Origin: Owenia fusiformis
Taxonomy: Eukaryota; Annelida; Polychaeta; Sabellida; Oweniidae
Length of the DNA: 64,000 nucleotides
NCBI GenBank assembly: GCA_903813345.2
Contig: CAIIXF020000012.1
Span: forward strand, 18,543,520 to 18,607,519
Direction: 5' to 3'
The notes under the pieces were generated by a model. The model saw only the letters and a list, made by a program, of their open reading frames with translations. It searched no databases and was not told the DNA's origin. Made by a program: the position numbers and the translations under genes. Numbering within the stretch: the stretch's first letter is position 1; every line of letters begins with the position of its first letter. This document shows, one piece after another, positions 40,701 to 52,700 of the stretch.

Positions 40701-43700
40701 TTCTCAAGCATTTTTTAAAAATACAAAGGTAGCAGTAAAAGGCCCATTTTGTCCTCCATCCACTGGTACCTAGATCATTATGTAACTGTCATGGATGACA
40801 GAGCAATCGTGACTTTTATGAAATGTGGTAAAATCAGTACTGTGCCAAGTTAGAATTCAAGTAGGAATGACAAAGTGGATGTTTTTTTGTGTTCAAAACA
40901 TCATTAATGTTCAAATTCAAACTTGTTTCGTGTTCTTCACACTTTTACATAATCGTCCATAACTTTTTGTTTGTACCTCCCTCTCAAGAAATTGGGTCCG
41001 AAGAGCCCTTTGATCAGCAATGAAACTTCTACTTGATGATATGCAGCTTTGAAGTCCCAAGTCCAGTTCAGTATGGAAGGGCTGTCATCTAACTTATTGT
41101 AACAGAAAAAAAGAATACTAAGCCAATTACACATCAATTGCCACACGTACACGGGAAGGTAACTTGGCACGGTGCTAATTTTACCACCTCTCATAATGGT
41201 CAAGATTGCTCAGTCATACATGACAGTTACATAATGATCTTGGTACCATTTGATGGAGAATAAATCAGGCCTTTTACTACTACCTTTGTATTTAAAAAAC
41301 TGCTTAGAATTCTAGTAATTTGGTTTTAAAGTTGGGTATACTTTTTTGTGGAGGCCCTGTAGAACGTCTACTGTACTACTTTATGTTGTTATATTCTCCT
41401 CCGTAATGCTTTGCGTTTAGTTTTTAGAGAACCGTCTCCTTAGTCAAACTGTAGTTGGAAATGGAATAAAACGAGTAAGGAAGAATAAATACATTTTAAT
41501 AACGATAAATCAAGATTGCAAGTATTCATATGTACAGCCCAGTGGGAGCGTTTGACAATTCGAAGGTCAGTCGAAGGTCAAACCTTAAATCTAATGCCAT
41601 ATTGGAACTTTTGGACGATATTGTAAAAAAGGTTTGACATCTTGAGGGTCACTCAAGGTCAACCAAAGGTCAAATCTCAAGTCTAAGATCAGGACTCCAG
41701 ATTTCTCAAAAATATAAATTTTGGTCTGTATGAGCAAGTCAAAAAAGGTTATTTTGACCTTCAATATCTTAAAATCTGGAAAAATAATTCACAAAAGAGC
41801 AAAATGGCTAATAGAAGTTGTAGATTACGTCCGACATTTATGAGTAAACACATTTTTAGCCGAAATATTGATCTATAGTCTCGAATTCTATTAGCTACCT
41901 GACTTTGAAACCTTGACGTTGACCTTAAATATGCTTCTTTTCCGACCTCAGTAGATCTTTAGTAATTAAGCTTATCTCAATTTGAATTCTAATTATCAAT
42001 TTGAAAAAGCAACCTTTTTACCTTTCAAAGGTCACTGAAACTCCAGTTAGAGTCATCTGTGGAATAGTGAATAAGTCAGATAAGTCAAAGGACTGGTATC
42101 GATATGATGAACTGAATTCAACAATGTTTTTCTCTGCAACCAATTATTGAAACAACCTGTAAAAAACACGATCCTTTATGGAATTTTGACTGATTGACAA
42201 CACTTTAACGCGAAAATTATTTATATATAGTTTATATAACTGTTTTTGTTAACATTTTTTGTTTTTAGTGCAATTTGTTTTTGTTCCTTTTTACCAATTA
42301 TGAAATAAAATATCTTTCCGAAGCTTGTTGGAACAAAATAGCATATACAACTTTCTTAAACCTCTCAATATTATAGTTATACAAAGGAAATTTTGGTTGA
42401 TTTAACAAAAAGTATTCAAAAATTAAAACAGCAACCCCCAAAATAGATAAATATTGAGAGACCTTAACACGCTGTTTTTGTCATTTTGTTCCAATGAAGT
42501 TCGGAGAGATGTTTCATTTCATTCCGAACATATGATACCAATAACAAAAGAAGTGTCTGATGTGTTTTGTAAAACAATATAGAGGAAAGTATATATATGT
42601 ATTTCAAATTATATTGTTAACATAATATTGACAATGAGTAAAAAAATCAGAATTTTTTTATGACTAGTTTAAGAGAAACGTATGTTCAAAAAGTTCACCA
42701 TGTCGATACCCATCCTTTAAAAAATCAAAAGTCAACAAGGTTGAACAGACTAGAATCTGGAGTCTAAAACTTGCCTATAGATTCCACATGCCAAGGTATT
42801 ATTACTTACACTAATAGTAGCCGAGACAACACAAGTCCCAAGTCTGTTTACTCCCATTTCCTCACTTTCCTAAAGGAGGAAGGAAAGTAACCCGCAACAG
42901 ATTTCGGACAGTCATATGTTGGATTTTGGCTATTTTCTGAGGATTTAAACAGGTACATATGTTAGATCAATGCATTACCTCCGGGAAAAGCACTCATAGA
43001 AATGATAAAATAATTTCAACTTTGAGACAGGGAAGATGCAAATAACCCACCCACATGTTTTTTCTAAAATGTTGTTCTGATTTTCATCCCCTTCCATCCC
43101 TGCTTTTTCATCATTTTGTGTAATGCACAACATAGAAATCAACCCAATCAATTGTTGTTGCATCAATATGTGGCGTTTTGACACACAGTAGACTCCTATG
43201 AAGGAATAAGTGATTCATTTCTATGAGTGCTTTTCCTGCAGGTAATGCATCGATCTAACATATGCACCTGTTTAAATCCTCAGAAAATAGCCAAAATCCA
43301 ACATATGACTGTCCGAAATCTGTTGCGATACTTTCCCTCCTCCTTTAGGGAATCATTTGATTCTAGTTGGTCTATTATCAAAATTTGTCAATTTGTGAGA
43401 CAGATGTAATATTTTGACTTATTAGAAATGAGAGTAAATACAGATTTGGGACTTGCGTTGTCTTGGCTACTATTATGAGGATACTTTGGAATACTTACAC
43501 GAAAACAACTTTGGAATACTTACACGAACAAGTATATGCCCCATCAGTGTCAGAGCAGGCAGGTGCTGTTTTACATGAATCGGTCCCAATACTGCATTCA
43601 TCTATGTTTGTACAATTTGCTAAAATCGAAAAAATCTTTGTTTTATTTCACATACCAAGTCATCAAACAACTTATTGAATCTCCTTGATAAAAATGCACG

Positions 43701-46700
43701 ACTACTCATAATTTCAATACTTGGCAAAAGGAAAACTATCATATTGAGGAATAATATAATAATACTATTGATATTAGATTTTCTGTATGGCCCACTCCTC
43801 TGGAATAACCTTGATAATAAAATAAAACAAACTGAGTCTCTTTTAAAAGATTTTGTAAAAACGCTATAGCCGTACTGTCATATGAAACATTTGATATTGT
43901 CTTCTCTGCTTTTACGGCATATTGTTTAACTGAGTCTCTTTCATGTGAATGTGACTTTTGTATTTTTTTTCTTTGTATATTTTTGGTATACATGTATACC
44001 ATGCAAACACGGAGTTTCTTATTGGTTAGACACCCTATCATTACTTGTTACTACATATGATGAAGCATGTCAATGAACCCTATGGCACCATACAATTCTC
44101 ACGATCGCTTTGTAATCATCATATTTTAAGATACTTACATCCATTATATTCATAACCGGCATCACAAGCACACATAATTCCTAAAATAGAAAAGAGAATA
44201 CGTTTTGCTTTGTTTTCGAATAAATGAAAATTTGCTTGGCCCCTCAGTGAAAATTTTTCAAAGCAAAAGTATGATAAACCGAGGCCTATTCACTGGTATC
44301 GTTATAAAAAAGACACAGTCTCGCTATTTTCTATGACAAAATGGCCTCCGTTCCGGTGACAAAACCCTCGAACTATAGTTTAATTTCCTCATATAACACG
44401 CCTAACCATCGACCGGTCTGAAACAAAAACTATGATGTAGGTTTGATGTACGTTTTAAATATTGAAATACATGAGATGTGATATTAAACCACCTGACGGT
44501 GGGCAACCATACCGCACTGGGGATCAACCCGGTTATTTTTAAATTGTAAGGCTCCGGGCCGAATTAAAATGGCGGAAGAGGAAAATTCGATAATGCATGT
44601 GAGTACAAACTTTTTATTTTCTTCGTTTCTTGATTAGATACGAAGAAATCCTATGTACTGTTCGGTGAACAATATTGAAGTTATGACCCAGTTTGATTAG
44701 ATACTTGGTGGTTAGCCTACATTGTGAAAACAAGATGTAATAAGCCATACGGTGAACAGAATCGCACCCTTGAACAGAATACACTTTTTGTGATGGAAAA
44801 TCCAAGATGGCCACCTTAACATTTACCAAGAATGCCGAAAACTAATCAGTTATAAAGGTGGAAACATCCCTAATAATTTCATATGAATCCCTCAAACGGT
44901 TTGGCTGGAAACCTGTAGACAAGCCTTGACAGATTTTAGGACGGAAAATCCAAAATGGCCGCCTTAACATTTACCCAGAATGCCGAAAACTAATCAGTTA
45001 TAAAGGTGGAAACATCCCTAATAATTTCATATGAATCCCTCAAACGGTTTGGCTGGAAACCTGTAGACAAGCCTTGACAGATTTTAGGACGGAAAATCCA
45101 AAATGGCCGCCTTAACATTTACCCAGAATGCCGAAAAACTAATCAGTTCTAGTTTCAATAATCAAAGTCTTATATTGATAGAGTTATGGTCGTTCCAAAA
45201 TATGCTCCAAATGTCGCCACTCCAATGTTAGGTTTTTGGATGAATCGCATTCCCTTCTTTCTGAACATGTAAACTCAAGAAATAATGTGTTCTGGGATCA
45301 CAAATTCCAGAGGAAGTGCTTCAAAGGCCCCTTCATTCTGTTAAATGCACAGCTTGGGCTGCCAATTTTCAAACATGAAATCATCAGCCCCTTGTCGGAA
45401 CACGTGTAGAAGGTACGATTTTTATTTTTTCCTTATTTCAATGCGTTGTAGGTAAAATCCCCACAACATTTTTTCACACAAACGTGTATCAGTATTTGTT
45501 CGCAAAAATGAATATTTTCCTAAACATATGATACCGATACACGTTTGTGATAAAAATGCCATGGGAATTCTGCCTACAACGTGTGAAATAAGGAAAAAAG
45601 AAAAATCGTACCTTCGTCGTTCCAACGTAATCGAGTGGATCACTAGTGTAATAATTATCTGGAAAATGCAGAGGTTCAATAGTGCGATCAGGTTGAAGTA
45701 ATACTGTAACTGTTCAGTTTCAGTTTTGAATGCACCTGACCCCCCTGCCGATTAGTGTTATGAAAATTATGTCGTTTGCATTGAGGTTAAATGTGAACTA
45801 AGATGTGTAAGTCCAATGGGACAACGTACATCGAGTTGACAATGTGCATTTATGATTTCTTAAAAGTGTAGCCAAAATGTAAATGCTTGTTAAATCTTCA
45901 ACTGACCTAAATTGTATAGTTTAGAGAAACATATTCTAATAATCGACACTCTTATGCAACAGGGGAAAATTGATCAAAGGAAATGTGAAAAAACAACAAG
46001 AATTGTGGGTGGATTTACTGAGAAAAAGTCGAGCTCTGCTAGAGAATCTTTTTACGTAATCAGAAAGCTTAAAGTCTTTCCAAGCGAATACACACGAAAT
46101 CAAAAATGAAATCCTTTACGTATATTTTCCACATATTAAATTTTTTAAACGTACATCAAACCTCCATTATAGTTTTTGTTTCAAATCAGTTTATAGTGAC
46201 ACCGTACATCTAAAGTGTACGGTTGTATATTTTGTTACTGTACGTTGTCGATAGTTAGGCGTGTTTAAACCCATTTTAAACGAGTTGAATCGTACACGGC
46301 GTTTAGCGCATTTGTTAACAATTCAGAGGCCTCATTATCAGTTGGTCGCAAACTATGTGCGTTGCGTCTGCGTTGCGACAGCGATCGCAGAACGCAACGC
46401 TTGAGTTGCTTGTTATTTTCAGTTGAGCGCAATCGCAGACGCAAAGCAAACGCAAAACAATAGAAACGCAAAGTAGCGAACGCAAGTTTAAAGTGTACTC
46501 TGGCGGGAAGTTTAAATCGTCCAATTATAAATACACACACTCTGACCAAATATAGATGTCTGTTCGGTTTTTTCCATTCTTGTATCGTTGAATTAACTAA
46601 GACGTATTCCAAACGAACGTGTTGTTCGTTGATCATGATCAAAGGAGGACGATGTCTGGTTTCATGGTTACAGACTGCTAAAACAAAAATGCTTCAAAAT

Positions 46701-49700
46701 AGACAAAGTTACCTTTCTCAATGTACAAGTTTAATGTACAATTCAAAAAAGGGTCTTTACAAATATGTTAGCACGGCTTTCGAAATAGTCTCGTTATTAA
46801 TAGTAGTTGTCATTTCCGTGTCTTCCGAGCTAATTTTTCCGAATTCCGGGTTTTATCCCTGCATGTTGAATTATTCATATGGAGAAGCCACACGTTCATC
46901 TGTCCGTCCATCCGTCCATTATATAATTCAATTAATGCTAATTCAAATATCAAGTAATTTATTTCATCACCATCACGCCTGGAGATCGGAAAAAAGGAAC
47001 AGGGATTGAGCGGGGGTATTTGATTAATGATTTTTGACGAAAAAGCACGAAATGAATAGTACATAGTATGATAATCATTAAAGGTTTTTATGATTTTTTC
47101 TTAACTGATACGCTTCAAGGGTGTGAGATTTTTTTAGAAAGGCGCAACGTCACCAGGGTGCAAAAGTCAATATTTTTGTTGTAAATAAATGCATTAGATG
47201 AAGAAATCATTACTATTATGAATTTTTACAATTACCCCTCCCCCTCCATTCCTTTCACTCCCCTTCGTTCTCTATATAATTTTGATTATTTCTTATATCC
47301 TTTTATTAGTGTATTCTAAAAACGTTGCGCATTTTTAATAGATTTTCATACTCTAGAAAAGAATCAGTTTAAAAAAAATGGGACACAATGCAGGTTTTTC
47401 CACCATGGACATATTCATTATCAATTAGTGATAAATTCGTAATCTTTCCTACGTACGTGCGTACCTACACGTACGTACGTATGTGTTTAGAATGGGAGAT
47501 ATTTGAGAGGTTAAGCTTTGCATATATAATCGAAACTAAACCTGTACGTATCACTCGACCATATACGAATTCATGTAGCCTTCTCATATAAATAGCCGTT
47601 CAAATCCAGTGTTTGTTTAGACTACACCATAGCGTGATATGATTCTATAGTATGTCATTGATGCGGTTTTATAGCTGGTCTTCTAATACATATTTTAAAC
47701 GAGCTCGTTTCGTAAGATTTTTGGCGCTAAATCATGCATGACATACATCATCGTGTTCAGCAAGAATTCAACTGTGCATCGAAATCAAAATTGACAGCAT
47801 AGTGTTCAATAGACACGAGTAAAATGGTTCCCGTTGACCCAACGTCAAATTTCAAAATCTCCCGTTCTAAACCCGAAACTCTGAAGCTGAAAGAGTATCT
47901 GAAGTAGACTAAGCGCGCATAAAACTATGAGCGCTCGATACATTCCTTTGTTAATTTTTGTACTTTGCGTTCACGGTTACGTTGTGAAAAACATCGTTAG
48001 CTTAACCTCTCCATTATATTTGGTGGCAACGGGAATCATTATACTCAATGTGATTGAAGGTATATAACAGAAATTATTGATGATTATCATAGTACCCCCT
48101 CATAAAAGTGGGGGGGGGGTAGAAATGGCAATAATTCGCAGATGCTTAAAAACTAGACCCTATTATTTTCAAAATCAATGAGAATTGATATACTTGTATT
48201 TCACATTATTAACATAATTAGAAAAATGCAATCCTGCAAGCAAAAACATGGACCAAGCTCATCCAGTACCTTATCAGTCAAAATAGAAAACGAGTTATAG
48301 ATGGGCAGAATAATGGTATATGAGACAATAACAAAATGGAAGTGAATAAAAATTCAGTTTTCAGGGTTATTTTGATATTTCAAAAACAAGAAACCATAAA
48401 AAAGATATGTTTTATTTATTGTTTATCAGTGAGTTTTGCTCTGCAAGGCCTACATAGCCTATACACATGATTACCTATACGAAAAAATAAATTTTTAAGA
48501 ATTACTATTCAAAAGTTATGAAGACCTCTGATTTCTCAATATCAGCGAAAATGCAATTGTAACAATGTGGAAATAACGGGACGAAATGTCTCCTGTTCAT
48601 ATCTGGAGGTTCCCAGTTACGGGAAATCCTATTGCTATAAAATCCTAAGATGACCTAGTACGGATTGCTCGTTTTTAAATATTCTTGGCAGACATATGTC
48701 TAATCAACTCAATGTTCTCATCTCCCTAAGTAATCAAAATCCCAAGGGATTTGGCGATTTAAAAGTATGAAACATTTTAGTTCTCTTCGAGTGTCACTTG
48801 CAGACTTGTGTACGTCGTATTCGCATTAAAAGTTAGAATAAACACGATTTTTGAAGGATTTACAAGCTTAACAAAAAGCATGTTTTAATGATATAATATA
48901 CATACGATTCAACAATACTTTTGATAGTATTGATGGAAACGTAATCAGGTAATGCGATGATTCCCAAAAACACCACAAAACAACCGCTAAAATATATAAA
49001 ACGGCACTCAAAGATGCACTATATTTGCGTTTTGATTTGCGGCAGGGTAAAAGATATCGCAAGTATTTGTTCACTTGCGTTCAAAAAATCTACAATCTTG
49101 CGTCAGAACTGCGTTGCGTCATATTGGTAATATGTTTTTTAGGAAATATATGCGATGCGATGCGTTGCGTTGAGGGCGTAACGCATGCGATTCTGCGTTG
49201 CGACCAACTGATAATGAGGCCTCAGGTTCGCATCTTTCTGTCTCTACAGAAACACAACTGAGAAGAAAAAAATAAGTAGAAAAATAGTCTATCATGATGA
49301 TCCTCATCCATATTCAAAAATACGATCCCCCTATACACTTTATTGTTTGCAATAAGTTCGACAATTGATTCATTAGGCTGCATGAATTGTTCTGTGTGTC
49401 AAGCATGATGTATGTAATCAAAAAACCAAGTTTTGAAATGAAAGAAATAATGGTAATCGCGCGGATTGCCCTGATTCCTCCCAATTACACATCCCAACCT
49501 TGCTTCAGTAAACACGATTTCTTATTTTCAACGACAATTTGGTTACTTTTAATTCGGGTAGGGAACTTTTTCCAATTGTGGTTAGCAATATAGTTACACG
49601 ACGACAGAATCTCAAAGATAATCATGCAATAAAATAATTTTGGAATGTGTTTTTGATCCTACCACCCCTATGAAAAAAATAAAAGCGCCCGCCTGGGTCG

Positions 49701-52700
49701 CCTGCCCGCCTGTAAAATACAGGTAACCAGAAATAATACAGACTACCCTACCAAGTAACAACGTTTAAAGGGATACAGGATTCAGTTAAGTTGCAAATGG
49801 AGGACATGGGTTTATTTCCAAATTTCTGAACGTAAACTACATTTTACAATTCCTAGTGTTCTACCAGACATAAAATAGATTCACCAAGCACTTGGTAGAA
49901 TATTGTTAGCAAAAACCGTAAAGGCAAAGACAGAGACTATTGGGCGCAGTAAAGTAAAGATTGAAGGCAATACAGGATACTTTTTAGTAAATCCATTAAT
50001 TTACAGGGCGCTTGTAAGTTTCATTTTGAATATGTTACTTCTTTTGACATTGATATGCTACACAACCCCCAGTTAACTGTTTTTATACTGCATGTCATTG
50101 TGTTTTATGTAGATGGGTTTTCTAGTATGTTATGCCTAGGTCACATAGCCGCCGGGCGCCGGCCGATGAGTAGTCATCGGCCGATTTCTAAATCGACCGG
50201 GCGCCGGTGACTTTTCACCGATGTCTTGATCTAATCGTGATTATGGTCACATAAGTACAGTCATCGTTCATCGTACGTGGAGTACCTTCTTCCCTAGACA
50301 AATCTAAATCTTCATCATCCAACAGCTCACGAGCATTGTTATTGTCTTTTCCCACCTGTCTTCCCAAGGCCTTCCTGATATGCAGTATGGCCCGTTGGCC
50401 TTATCCCCTCTATCCTTAGCCTTTGGCATATTAACTGTAATTGAGACAGTGAACTTTCGTATTCAAATTGTGACCCTTGAAAATACTGTACTCAGAAAAA
50501 CATTCAGAAGATTTTTAAAATAAATGATTTGTAATGGTATATGCATGAGTGAATATACGCATAAAAATGTATCACTCTATTCAATGTGTATGACAGACAT
50601 ACACGATTAATGTCAATATAAGAACGACTAGATCAACCCATCACCCAGCCATTCAAATGTGTGTCATTGTTTTACAGTAAGCCTAATCGTTCCATTTATG
50701 TTTTATAAAAATCTCTCACAGTGTGTAGTAATTATAATTTCTTAACTCATTATTTTTTAAACCTTTATATCACTTTATAACTAATCATTATTTATCAAGG
50801 ATTTTAAGATTTATCAAACAAATCAGCACGCAAAATCCCAAGATGACCGTGCGATGCCACCGGGCGCCGTAAGATAATCGGACGATGATCGGACGGGACA
50901 CGGCCGGGTAGGTACCGATGAGTTTGGTTGAGAGAAAATCGCCAAGACATCGGCAACTTTTATCTCCGCGATAAAACTCTGCCGGCGCCCGTACGATGTC
51001 TAAAAATCGGCCGATGAGTGGCGATCATCGCCCGGCGCCCGTACGATGCCCGGGCTCGCCGGCCAATTTTGAACAAAATACTCATCGGCCGGGCGCCGTA
51101 GTGAAAATCGGAGCCTATGTGACCAAGGCATTATTCAACTGTGCTTTGTGAATTAATGGTTAATGGTCAACCTGTACTAGACATTGGTCAAACAGTATCC
51201 ATCACGAAATAGTATTGTTCAATTCACAACGAGCAGTTCTTGGGAGTATCACATCAAATTTTCAGTTTTGATTCAGGGATTGAAGCAGTTGAGTTTTAGA
51301 GTTTAATCAGTCAGTTACAACCATGAAGTTACTGTTATTACCACCTTGCAGGGCCCGTTCTAGGGGTTTTAGTACTAGTTGAGAAGGCATTTAAATTGCT
51401 ATATTGACGTGAGCAATATTGTGTCGGGTGTTAATGACTTTAGTCGGGCAATAATGACATTATCCGCCCGGTTATGTTTCCCGGGAAAAGTGATATCGTT
51501 CAGTGCGTAAGATTTTCTATTTCAAATTTGCTATTTCAGCTCTGGGCATTAACGGTGGTAATAATAGTAATAACGTCATTTCTGCGGGCAAAATAGTGAA
51601 ATATTGGACCTTGGGCCTGCGGCCCTTGGTCCAATATTTCACTTGATTGCCCTTTGAAATGACGTTATTGTACTATTGACATGCAAACAATGAACAATAA
51701 ATGAGCTAAAATTGAACTATATAATCTTATTTACTGTCACTAAACGACACGAGCCATTTTATATACTATATGTTAGGCCTACATTGGGGTTAAGATTACG
51801 TGTCATCATTTTATAACAATCCAAATCACATAGCTAACCAAAATATTTACCTTCTGTGCATGATGTTAGCGTGTAATAGGAAGCCGTCCACTCATCGTCG
51901 CTGCCAATTACATACAGAGGAGTCTGTATAGATTCCGGATAGTCTGGATTTTCGTTAAAATAAGCCCTGATAGTGGCACTTCCTAAAGTCTCACTTATAT
52001 ACCACTGATTGTCGGAAGGCCAATAATACAGATAGTTAGCAACATTTATTTTTTTATACACTACGCGATCACTAAAGGTTTCCTGTTGTAACTCATATAC
52101 ACCAAAAATGTTAAACGTATTAGGGTGTGCGAAAGTGTCGTCACCTTCTAAGTACAACCTCTGGACTGAAAAACAATTAATATCAATTGTAAATAAATAT
52201 GATGGATGAATGATAAGAATATACGTATATACAGGGTGTTTAAGTGATGACACTACATGTAGCTCTCCCATTTCTACAGTTTTTAACCAATCTTTCTTGA
52301 TTTTGCACATATTATGTGGCATGTAATAATGAGTGCACATACTAAATTTCATGTCTCGAGACCGAAAATAGTTATACTATCATATAGATTTTGATTTGGT
52401 AACAAGGTACATGTACATGTACTTGACACAGCACATATGACACATAAATGTCACATTTTACATAACTTAGGAATCTCTGATCCTGCGCATATCCCTTCTG
52501 CAAACGATGTAATATTTATATTCAGCACTTTTTGTCCATACCCAGTGGATACAATGTTCACTACAAAGTAATTTTAATCTTCTTCATTGCATTTTTATTG
52601 TTGTTTAGCCAACCATTTTTGGAAAACATTTTGTCTGACCAATCTTATCAGTTTTTTCGGAATGAAGCTGTTGACTCTTAAGAAGACAAACAGCATCATT

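Noticed and set aside
46629-47009. 126-codon plus-strand frame with a hydrophobic stretch
   Set aside because: No domain, no splice support, and it lies inside a non-autonomous element.
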